Of a DNA stretch of 64,000 nt, positions 16,547-23,781 are shown piece after piece. Origin of the DNA: Salinisphaera sp040361255 (lineage in GTDB: Bacteria > Pseudomonadota > Gammaproteobacteria > Nevskiales > Salinisphaeraceae); assembly GCF_040361255.1 (NCBI RefSeq), contig NZ_APNG01000021.1, positions 5,765-69,764 of the forward strand, in the 5' to 3' direction. Each line of letters starts with the position of its first letter. Position 1 is the stretch's first letter. Under the pieces are notes generated by a model. The model was not told the DNA's origin. It did no database searches and saw nothing but the letters and a program-made list of their open reading frames with translations. Made by a program: the position numbers and the translations under genes.

Positions 16547-17458
16547 ATGTCAGACGAAGCCCAACTACTCGCGACAAACTGGAACGACCTGAAGTATTTT
16601 CTGGCGCTTGCCCGACACGGGCGCCTGACCCGGGCCGCACGTGTGCTCGACGCCTCTCGTGTGACTGTCGGCAACCGTATCCGGGTACTCGAAAGCGCGC
16701 TCGACGTACAGTTGTTCGTGCAGACAGGCGACGGTTTCAAGCTGACCCACGTCGGCATGGGCCTGTTACGCCACGCCGAAAATCTGGAACGCAATCTTCG
16801 TCTCGGCCTGGAGGGGATCGAGGCGCCGGGCGCACGATCGCGCGTACGCATCGGCGTCACCGAAGGGCTGGGCGACAACTACCTGTCACGCCGCATTGCG
16901 GCCTGGGTACCCGACAGCGGTATCGATATCGATTTCATCTCGTTGCCCAAGTCGACCACCGTCACCAGCCGTGAAGCCGATATCAGCATCACGCTGGAGC
17001 AGCCGACCGGGGAATTCGTGATCCGGCGTCTGCTGACCGCCTATACGCTGGGCGTTTATGCCAGCCACGACTATCTCGCCCGGCACGCCGCCATTCGCCA
17101 TCGCAGCCAGCTCATTGATCATGGATGGATCGGCTATATCGACAACAGGCTGTTCACCGGCGAACTGAGGTATCACTACGAGATCGCGCCGCAGCTGAAT
17201 TTCGTGTTCCAAAGCACCACCATCGGCGCTCAGAAGGAAGCGGCGCTGGCAGGCGTGGGGCTATCGATCCTGCCCGACTACATGGCGGCGCACGAGCCGC
17301 GCCTGGCCCGGGTGCTGACCGACGACCTGCGCTTCGTGCGGCATTACTGGATATCCACCAACCGCGACCTGCATCGCTTCGACGCCGTTAACCGCAGCTG
17401 GCATTTCATCGTCGACCGGGTAAACAGGGATCAAGGGCTGCTTTACTCAGACGCGTGA
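16547..17458 (+). CDS. LysR-family transcriptional regulator
   Basis: A 303-residue regulator with an N-terminal winged HTH (LKYFLALARHGRLTRAARVLDASRVTVGNRIRVLE, about 13-50) and a periplasmic-binding-like effector domain from about 90. The effector domain (ITLEQPTGEFVIRRLLTAYTLGVYASHDYLARH) resembles the LysR subgroup that commonly acts on neighbouring single targets. ATG 16547 is preferred to the TTG at 16538. It is divergent from the nitrilase-family gene, the classical LysR arrangement. Confidence 0.88.
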   Translation: MSDEAQLLATNWNDLKYFLALARHGRLTRAARVLDASRVTVGNRIRVLESALDVQLFVQTGDGFKLTHVGMGLLRHAENLERNLRLGLEGIEAPGARSRVRIGVTEGLGDNYLSRRIAAWVPDSGIDIDFISLPKSTTVTSREADISITLEQPTGEFVIRRLLTAYTLGVYASHDYLARHAAIRHRSQLIDHGWIGYIDNRLFTGELRYHYEIAPQLNFVFQSTTIGAQKEAALAGVGLSILPDYMAAHEPRLARVLTDDLRFVRHYWISTNRDLHRFDAVNRSWHFIVDRVNRDQGLLYSDA

Positions 17459-17545
17459 ACACCCGGGTCACCATTCGCCGGCCGGCCATCGCCGTTCCGA
17501 TTTATCGGCCGAGCGTTATACCCGGCACCCTGCACTACCACAACG

Positions 17546-18499
17546 TCAATAGCGGCTGGATTCCTCTACCGCCGCGTTGATGCGCTCCAGCGTTTCCACC
17601 ACGGCCAGAGCGCTTTCGCCGTCGGAGCGGGCAGGCTGGCGATCCTTCACGCGGTCGAGGAAGTGCTGCAGCTCGAGCTTGAGCGGCTGGCCGTCGCCGC
17701 GGTGGACGACTTCGCTGCCCTCATCATGGTTCTGCAGTTCGGCATCGATCCAGCGACGGTGGTGGGTCACCGTCTGGGCCACTTCGTCGTAGACGAGCAT
17801 GCCGCGCGAGCCGCGCAGAATCGTGCGGCGATCGGTTTCCGGCCACAGCCAGGAAGTATGGATATTGCCGCGCACGCCGTTGGCGAATTCCAGATGCACA
17901 TGCACCTCGTCTTCCACGCCCAGGCCGAGCATGCGATGGCCGGTTCCGCGCACCCGGTCGGGCGCTTCGCCGACGAGATACAGCATCACCGCCATATCGT
18001 GCACGCCGATATCCCAGATCACGTTCTCGGCACTGCGCGCGCGGCCCAGATTGAGCCGCTCGTGACGAATCGAGAACAGCTCACCGATCTCGCCGCTGGC
18101 GACATAGTCGCGTATCCAGGAAATCGCCGGCTGGTAGATCAGCAGATGACCGACCATAAGAATGGCGTCATTGTGCCGGGCCGCATCCACGAGCTGACGG
18201 GCTTCGCCCGAGCTGTGCGTGAGCGGTTTTTCGACGAACACATCCTTGCCCGCCTCGATCGCTGCCATGGCGATCTCGAAATGCGAGGGCGTGGGTGTGG
18301 CAATGGTCACGGCATCGCAGTCCGAGGATTCGAGCGCAGCGCGCCAGTCCTCGAACAGCGCAACGCCGGGATACTGCTCGCCGTAGCCGTTCAGGCGTTC
18401 GGTATTGCCTTCGACGATCCCGGCCAGCACGCCCAGTTCGTCGAGATTACGGATGATGTTCTTGCCCCAGGCACCGGCCCCGATCGCCACTACTCGCAT
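17546..18499 (-). CDS. Gfo/Idh/MocA family oxidoreductase
   Basis: An NAD(P)-dependent sugar or cyclitol oxidoreductase of 317 residues. The N-terminal Rossmann motif AIGAGAWGKNIIRNL, TIATPTPSHFEIAMAAIEAGKDVFVEKPL (the EKP signature with catalytic Lys) and the C-terminal beta-sheet domain with VIWDIGVHDMAVMLYL are typical. It resembles the branch containing WlbA/WbpB-type UDP-sugar dehydrogenases, but no glycan genes are adjacent, so the substrate is open. ATG 18499 has AGGACAG nearby. It is isolated: convergent with the LysR gene and divergent from the copper block. Confidence 0.83.
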   Translation of the reverse strand: MRVVAIGAGAWGKNIIRNLDELGVLAGIVEGNTERLNGYGEQYPGVALFEDWRAALESSDCDAVTIATPTPSHFEIAMAAIEAGKDVFVEKPLTHSSGEARQLVDAARHNDAILMVGHLLIYQPAISWIRDYVASGEIGELFSIRHERLNLGRARSAENVIWDIGVHDMAVMLYLVGEAPDRVRGTGHRMLGLGVEDEVHVHLEFANGVRGNIHTSWLWPETDRRTILRGSRGMLVYDEVAQTVTHHRRWIDAELQNHDEGSEVVHRGDGQPLKLELQHFLDRVKDRQPARSDGESALAVVETLERINAAVEESSRY

Positions 18500-18732
18500 A
18501 TATCGCTGTCCTGTCACCGCTTCGTAACGCGCCGTAGTGTACGCGCTTGTTTTCCTGCAGGCCCGATCTGCATGCGCGACCGCCGAGACGCGTCGCACGG
18601 CAAACTGCGCGAATCGCACACTTGGCGGGGCTCGCCAACGCCTCTACGCGATATTTTCCGGCACCCCGCCAGGCCTTGGCCACACTGGCCTTGCGGGCGA
18701 TAACACCCGAAAACTCCGTACCCGGGTCCACG

Positions 18733-18762
18733 TTGTGCGGTCGACTCGTGCAGGCCTATATT
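18733..18762 (+). promoter_or_regulatory. possible sigma-70 promoter for the copper block
   Basis: TTGTGC (18733-18738) and TATATT (18757-18762) are separated by 18 bp, 48 bp before the first gene of the block. No palindrome or MerR-like spacing is evident. This is the only good promoter-like pair I see between the divergent genes. Confidence 0.35.
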
Positions 18763-18809
18763 CGGTCTAACCTTGCGTGTTCAGCGCGCCAGTCTTTCGG
18801 AGCCTCGCC

Positions 18810-19250
18810 ATGATCGTCTCTCGCTTTCGCTCGCTATCGCGTTTTGCGGCCACCCTGCTGCTATGGGCCGTGGCCAGCATTGCCGTTGCCGCGCCGCTGA
18901 GCGCAACGCTGTATCGCGATGCAAGCTGTGGCTGCTGCCACAAGTATGTGGATCATCTGCGCGCCGCTGGCTACGACGTGACGGTTGCCGAGATGGGCAA
19001 TCGCGCCGAGCGGTTTCGCGCAGCCGGCGTGCCGCCCGAACTGAGTTCCTGCCACATGATGCGTATCGGCGGTTATGTGGTGGTCGGGCATGTCCCGCTG
19101 GAAACGGTGGCCCGGCTGCTGCGCGAACAGCCCGATATCAAAGGCATCGCCCTGCCGGGCATGCCGATCGGCACCCCCGGCATGCCGGGTGAAAAAACAC
19201 AGCCATTCGTCGTGCGTACCCTGCAGGGCGATGTCTATGCGCGCCTCTAG
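18810..19250 (+). CDS. DUF411 periplasmic metal-binding protein
   Basis: A 146-residue secreted protein. Residues 1-29 form a signal peptide (basic start, hydrophobic ATLLLWAVASIAV, cleavage after VAA). The mature part begins with LYRDASCGCCHKYVDHLRAAGY, the CxCC metal-binding motif of DUF411, followed by SCHMMRIGGYVVVGHVP and GMPIGTPGMPG. DUF411 proteins accompany copper-resistance genes and are thought to bind Cu in the periplasm. CGGAG sits 8 nt before ATG 18810; a GTG 33 bp upstream is in frame but lacks a Shine-Dalgarno. First gene of the copper block. Confidence 0.85.
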   Translation: MIVSRFRSLSRFAATLLLWAVASIAVAAPLSATLYRDASCGCCHKYVDHLRAAGYDVTVAEMGNRAERFRAAGVPPELSSCHMMRIGGYVVVGHVPLETVARLLREQPDIKGIALPGMPIGTPGMPGEKTQPFVVRTLQGDVYARL

Positions 19251-19302
19251 GCCGCTACGTCGCATGAGTGCCCAAGCGCGAGCCACGCGCTAGATCACCG
19301 CC

Positions 19303-19671
19303 ATGCGTGTCGTTCTGATGGCCGTATTGCTGCTGCAGATACTCGTTGCCGAGCCGCTGCTGGCCGCCAGCCATACGCACGGCATGGCAGCACCGGGGGC
19401 ATACACGACCGGCGCGACGCAGGTCCACAAGGCAAACGGCCCTGTCAACACGCAAGCACACGAACACAACGGCGGCGAGCACGACACCTGCCACACGCAA
19501 GACCGCTGCTGTTGTGTACTCGCGGGGCATTGTTCAGCAAGCGCGGTGACCGCAAGCACATCGCCGAACCCGTCGCCGACACCCGAGGCGTATGCCCCCG
19601 CCCGTCTGCTCGCGATGCTCGCGTACGGCTTTCCCAGCCGACCGCACCGCCCGCCCCCACGTTCTTCCTGA
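19303..19671 (+). CDS. small secreted His/Cys-rich protein (CopL/DUF2946-like)
   Basis: A 122-residue protein with a signal peptide (MRVVLMAVLLLQILVAEPLLAA). The mature part is rich in possible copper ligands: HTHG, HEHNGGEHDTCHTQDRCCCVLAGHC. The C-terminal third is Pro/Ser/Arg-rich and of low complexity. Layout and position recall CopL and DUF2946 proteins that precede copA in Xanthomonas-type copper operons, but I cannot align it with confidence. A hairpin (AGGGCGC-tacg-GCGCCCT, 19685-19702) follows it and could modulate downstream expression. Confidence 0.6.
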   Translation: MRVVLMAVLLLQILVAEPLLAASHTHGMAAPGAYTTGATQVHKANGPVNTQAHEHNGGEHDTCHTQDRCCCVLAGHCSASAVTASTSPNPSPTPEAYAPARLLAMLAYGFPSRPHRPPPRSS

Positions 19672-19817
19672 TAACGCACTCCATAGGGCGCTACGGCGCC
19701 CTGTCTGAATTGGCACCGCGTTAGGTAAGGGCCGTCGTCCGCTTGGCCGGCCTCGCAAGGCATCGGCACATCGTGCCGACCGTACGCGCGCACTGCCGTT
19801 TAACGGGAAGCAAACGC

Positions 19818-20501
19818 ATGCGAATCTTGAAAACGGTTCTGGCCACCCTGGTGAGCAGCCTTGGGGTGGTGATCGCTGCCGCCGGCGGCATCATTTATTC
19901 CGGCGTCTATAACGTGGCCGCAACCAGCGCGCACTGGCCGATCACGCATTGGGTACTCAACCAGACGGTGCACCGGTCGATCGAGCGGCAGGCCGCGAAT
20001 ATCGCGGCCCCGGCACTGGGCGCCGAACAGCAGTTGCTGGCGGGCGCCGCCAACTTCGAGGCCATGTGCAGTGATTGCCACGCCCCGCCGGGCCAGGGCC
20101 CGTCGGTCGCCGCCCGGGGCATGTACCCGAAACCGCCCGGCCTGGCGCACGCGGCCCACGAAAAGACGGCCAACGAAATCTTCTGGGTGATCAAACACGG
20201 CATCAAGGCCTCGGGCATGCCGGCCTGGGGCCCAACCCATAGCGACGATGAAATATGGGCGATGACAGCATTCGTCCAGCAACTGCCGCGCATGTCCGCT
20301 ACCGACTACCGGCAAATGCTGGCGACCGCAAAGACGCGTGGCATCGGGCACGACGACCATCACCATGACAGCGCCCCGCACACCCCGAGTACCCACCCTC
20401 GGCCCGATACGCATGACGAAGCCGAACAACCGCCTGCCGGGCACGACGATAGCCATGCACCACATGACCATCAGGCACACGTCGCACATGCCCACGGCTG
20501 A
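19818..20501 (+). CDS. membrane-anchored c-type cytochrome with His-rich tail
   Basis: A 227-residue protein. A hydrophobic N-terminal segment (VLATLVSSLGVVIAAAGGIIYSG) serves as anchor or signal. One haem site, CSDCH, is near residue 86, with a distal Met in ASGMPAWGPTH, typical of class I cytochrome c. The last 50 residues are extremely His-rich (HDDHHHD, then HDDSHAPHDHQAHVAHAHG), suggesting metal binding in the periplasm. ATG 19818 starts directly before the anchor. It lies between the His/Cys-rich gene and copA; electron transfer to or from the multicopper oxidase is plausible but unproven. Confidence 0.8.
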   Translation: MRILKTVLATLVSSLGVVIAAAGGIIYSGVYNVAATSAHWPITHWVLNQTVHRSIERQAANIAAPALGAEQQLLAGAANFEAMCSDCHAPPGQGPSVAARGMYPKPPGLAHAAHEKTANEIFWVIKHGIKASGMPAWGPTHSDDEIWAMTAFVQQLPRMSATDYRQMLATAKTRGIGHDDHHHDSAPHTPSTHPRPDTHDEAEQPPAGHDDSHAPHDHQAHVAHAHG

Positions 20502-20548
20502 GCACGCCGATCTACGCAATCACGACCTTTCGTATTCAGGAGCACCCA

Positions 20549-22489
20549 ATGGGTAAGCAAACACATGACAGCGAGCGTCGGCGCCTGCTGCGCGCCATGG
20601 GCGCAACCGGCCTGCTGGCCGGTTTCAATGCCCTGTTGCCAGCCTATGCCCGCGACGGGCTGGCGGCTGCCAGCCCGCGCCATCTGACCACGGGCGCAGC
20701 CCGGGTGGCCGGCGGCACACCCCGCGATGTGGACATGGACATCCATGTACGCCGCGAGCTGATCGATATCGCCGGCGGGCACGCCGCGGCGATCACCCTC
20801 AACCACACCACGCCCGGCCCGATCGTCGAACTCTGGGAAGGGCATAACGCTCGCCTGCGCGTCCATAATCATCTCGACGAATCCACATCGATGCACTGGC
20901 ACGGCCTGCTGCTGCCGTTCCAGATGGACGGTGTACCGGGCGTGACGTTTCCGGGTATCGACCCCGGCGCGACCTACGAAGTGGATTTCCCGGTCCGCCA
21001 GGCGGGCACCTACTGGTACCACAGCCATTCGGGCCTACAGGAGCAAACCGGCCAGATCGGACCGATCGTGATCCATTCGGCGCAAGACGACGGCATCGAG
21101 GCCGAGCGCGAGTATGTACTGATGCTCAGCGACTGGACCTTCGAGGACCCACACCGGATCGTGGCCAAGCTCAAGGCGGTCAGCGACTACTACAACTTCA
21201 GCGAGCGCACGCTGGGCGATCTGGCCGAGGATTTTCGCACCGCCGGCGTTGCCAACACACTCAGGGATCGACTGGCCTGGGGCGAGATGCGTATGAGCGC
21301 ACGCGATATCGCCGACGTGACCGGCCATACCTATACCTATTTGATCAACGGTCTACATCCGCACGCCAACTGGACCGGCCTGTTCACACCCGGCGAGCGA
21401 ATCCGTCTGCGGGTAATCAATGCCTCGGCGATGACCTATTTCAATGTACGCGTTCCCGGTCTGGCCATGACCGTGGTCGCCGCCGACGGCAAGGAGGTCG
21501 AACCCGTCGAGACCGACGAATTCCAGATCGGTGTTGCCGAAACCTTCGATGTGATGGTCGAGCCCAAGGCCGACCAGGCTTACACGGTCATGGCCGAGAG
21601 CATGGACCGCACCGGCTATGCCCGTGCCACCCTCGCGCCGCGTGCGGGCATGGTCGCGCCAGTGCCCGCGCTGCGCGAACCACCGCAGCGCACGATGATG
21701 GATATGGGCATGGACATGCGTCATATGGACATGGGCAACATGCACATGAGCCATGGCCAGCACGCCGAGGCGATGGGGCACGCCAGCCAAGCCATGGACC
21801 ATGGCTCGATGCAGAAGATGCCGGCCGCAGACCATGGGCACGACGTGGTCAACATGCGCGGCACGGGCACCATGGGCCACCAGGGCCATGTCATGGGCGA
21901 ATCGGCCATGCCGATGGCCCCCGAAGGCCACGCGATGCAGATGATGCACCACGAGCACGGGCCCGACATGCACGGGCCCGGCAATATCAATGTCGCCAAC
22001 GTGCAGCGCGACCGCCTGGCCGAACGCCCGACCGGCCTCAAGGACGTCAACCATCGCGTACTCACCTACAGCCAGCTACGCAACGTGGTATCGATGCAGG
22101 ATCGCCGTGCGCCCTCGCGCACCATCGAAATCCATCTGACCGGCAATATGGACCGCTATATGTGGTCCTTCGACGGAGTGAAGTACGCCGACTCATCGCC
22201 CATCGAGTTTCCCTACGGCGAGCGCATCCGCCTGATTCTGGTCAACGACACCATGATGGAACACCCCATCCATCTGCACGGCATGTTCATGGAACTGGAA
22301 AACGGCCAGGGCGATCGGCTGCCGTTCAAGCATACGTTGAGCGTGTTGCCGGGCTCGCGTGCCTCGCTACTGGTCACCGCCGACGAGCCCGGCCGCTGGG
22401 CCTTTCATTGTCACCTGCTCTACCACATGGAGATGGGCATGTTCCGGGTCGTGCGCGTGGCCGATCAGTCGGGAGAAGACGATGCTTAA
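20549..22489 (+). CDS. copA: multicopper oxidase, copper-resistance protein A
   Basis: A periplasmic 646-residue multicopper oxidase that oxidises or sequesters Cu(I). The N-terminus has a Tat signal (RRRLLRAMGATGLLAGF). Copper sites are visible: HWHG and YHSHSG (type 2/3), HPIHLHG, and HCHLLYHMEMGM (type 1/3) at the C-terminus. Between about residues 385 and 480 is a long Met/His-rich insertion (MDMGMDMRHMDMGNMHMSHG and further MxHM repeats), typical of CopA/PcoA copper-binding regions. AGGAG precedes the ATG. The last 8 bases overlap a possible copB start. Confidence 0.93.
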   Translation: MGKQTHDSERRRLLRAMGATGLLAGFNALLPAYARDGLAAASPRHLTTGAARVAGGTPRDVDMDIHVRRELIDIAGGHAAAITLNHTTPGPIVELWEGHNARLRVHNHLDESTSMHWHGLLLPFQMDGVPGVTFPGIDPGATYEVDFPVRQAGTYWYHSHSGLQEQTGQIGPIVIHSAQDDGIEAEREYVLMLSDWTFEDPHRIVAKLKAVSDYYNFSERTLGDLAEDFRTAGVANTLRDRLAWGEMRMSARDIADVTGHTYTYLINGLHPHANWTGLFTPGERIRLRVINASAMTYFNVRVPGLAMTVVAADGKEVEPVETDEFQIGVAETFDVMVEPKADQAYTVMAESMDRTGYARATLAPRAGMVAPVPALREPPQRTMMDMGMDMRHMDMGNMHMSHGQHAEAMGHASQAMDHGSMQKMPAADHGHDVVNMRGTGTMGHQGHVMGESAMPMAPEGHAMQMMHHEHGPDMHGPGNINVANVQRDRLAERPTGLKDVNHRVLTYSQLRNVVSMQDRRAPSRTIEIHLTGNMDRYMWSFDGVKYADSSPIEFPYGERIRLILVNDTMMEHPIHLHGMFMELENGQGDRLPFKHTLSVLPGSRASLLVTADEPGRWAFHCHLLYHMEMGMFRVVRVADQSGEDDA

Positions 22490-22528
22490 ACGAACGCTCG
22501 CGATGGCCTGCGGCGCGGCCTGCTAGGC

Positions 22529-23290
22529 TTGAACAGTCTGGCCTGCGCGCAGACGGACAACAATGGCAAGGCCGATCTCGATTCGGTCATTCCCGGCGGC
22601 CCAATCGATCCGCACAGCGGCGCGCCGGCAGAATGGAACAAGCCGATCCACGATGACAAAGTCCATACCTTCGTACTCATCGACCGGCTGGAATACGGCG
22701 ACGTCGAGGGCACGAACAACTATCTCTGGGACGCCCAGGGCTGGATTGGCGGCGACATCAACAAGTTCTGGCTCAAGACCGAAGGCGAAGGGCCGATGCA
22801 TGGCAGCTCGCCCGAGGGAACCGAGTTTCAGGCGCTCTACAACCGCGCGATCTCGCCGTTCTGGAATGCCCAGGCCGGCCTGCGCTATGACGTCAATCCC
22901 GACCCGGACCGTGGCTTTGCCGTACTCGGGCTGCAAGGCCTGGCGCCCTACTGGCTCGAGACGGATCTGGCCCTGTTTGTCAGCGAAGACGGCGACGTGA
23001 GCTTGCGCAGCGAGTTCGAATACGAACTGCTGCTCACCCAGAAGCTGATCCTGCAGCCGCGGGCCGAAATCAATGCCGCCGTGCAGGACGTACCGGAGTA
23101 CGGCCTCGGCAGCGGCCTGAACAGCACCGAAATGGGGCTGCGCCTGCGCTACGAGTTCGTACGCGAGTTCGCCCCTTATATCGGGGTGCGCTGGGAGCAG
23201 AGCTATGGCGACACCCGGGATCTGGCCCGTGCCGAGGGCGAATCGAGCTCGTCGACCGCGTTCGTGCTCGGCCTGCGGGCCTGGTACTAA
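22529..23290 (+). CDS. copB: outer-membrane copper-resistance protein B, signal peptide frameshifted
   Basis: The 253-residue frame has the whole CopB/PcoB beta-barrel domain: DDKVHTFVLIDRLEYGDVEG, WDAQGWIGGDINKFWLKTEGEG, then alternating strands to a terminal aromatic (GLRAWY), as in outer-membrane proteins. Only a TTG at 22529 can start it in frame. An ATG at 22482, overlapping the copA stop as expected for coupling, begins MLKRTLAMACGAAC and hits TAG at 22524; one added base there would join it to the LGLNSLACA-Q segment, giving a normal signal peptide. The gene is therefore either frameshifted (loss or sequencing error of one base) or poorly exported. Confidence 0.8.
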   Translation: MNSLACAQTDNNGKADLDSVIPGGPIDPHSGAPAEWNKPIHDDKVHTFVLIDRLEYGDVEGTNNYLWDAQGWIGGDINKFWLKTEGEGPMHGSSPEGTEFQALYNRAISPFWNAQAGLRYDVNPDPDRGFAVLGLQGLAPYWLETDLALFVSEDGDVSLRSEFEYELLLTQKLILQPRAEINAAVQDVPEYGLGSGLNSTEMGLRLRYEFVREFAPYIGVRWEQSYGDTRDLARAEGESSSSTAFVLGLRAWY

Positions 23291-23328
23291 GGCTTGCCCC
23301 CAAAAGGCGAAACCGTGCCCCAGGCATC

Positions 23329-23359
23329 TTGACTCTTTAGCCGACTACGGACTTAAGAT
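23329..23359 (+). promoter_or_regulatory. MerR-type promoter for the merR-ATPase operon
   Basis: TTGACT (-35) and TAAGAT (-10) are separated by exactly 19 bp, the long spacer bent by MerR activators. The spacer contains an imperfect dyad (ACTCTTTAG / CTACGGACT). It lies 26 bp before merR, so the regulator should control its own operon, including the ATPase gene. Confidence 0.75.
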
Positions 23360-23385
23360 CCGGATCATCAATCGCAGGTGAATCC

Positions 23386-23781
23386 ATGACCTATTCGATC
23401 GGACAACTGGCCAAGGCCGCGGATACCGGCATCGAAACCATTCGCTACTACGAGCGACGTGGCTTGATGCCGGAGCCGCCGCGTGCGGCCAGCGGCTATC
23501 GCCGCTATCCCGACGATGCCGCGCAACGGCTGCATTTCATTCGGCGCTCCAAGCGGCTGGGCTTCACGCTCGACGAAATATCGGCCCTGCTGCAATTGCA
23601 GGCCGGCGGCCAGCGCGCGGACATCAAGGCGATTGCCGAAGCCAAGCTCGAAGAAATCGAAACCCGCCTGGACGATCTGCAGCGCATGCGCGCCACGCTT
23701 CAGGACATGACTCAGCGCTGCTCGGGCCACGGCCCGGTCGCGGGCTGCCCCATCATCGAAACGTTGAACGACAATGAGTAA
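23386..23781 (+). CDS. MerR-family heavy-metal regulator
   Basis: A 131-residue activator. The HTH (YSIGQLAKAADTGIETIRYYERRGLMPEPPR) is classic MerR, followed by the dimerisation helix and a metal loop RCSGHGPVAGCPI near the C-terminus. The two Cys are eight residues apart (C-X8-C) as in MerR, not seven as in CueR; the Hg-specific Cys near position 82 is absent. Given the surrounding copper genes, Cu(I) or a similar soft metal is the likely inducer. A 19-bp-spacer promoter precedes it. Its stop overlaps the ATPase start by 8 bp. Confidence 0.87.
   Translation: MTYSIGQLAKAADTGIETIRYYERRGLMPEPPRAASGYRRYPDDAAQRLHFIRRSKRLGFTLDEISALLQLQAGGQRADIKAIAEAKLEEIETRLDDLQRMRATLQDMTQRCSGHGPVAGCPIIETLNDNE

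Noticed and set aside
18500..18776. Small overlapping plus-strand frames between the Gfo/Idh/MocA and DUF411 genes
   Set aside because: They are Arg/Cys-rich, lack Shine-Dalgarno sequences, and occupy a divergent promoter region.
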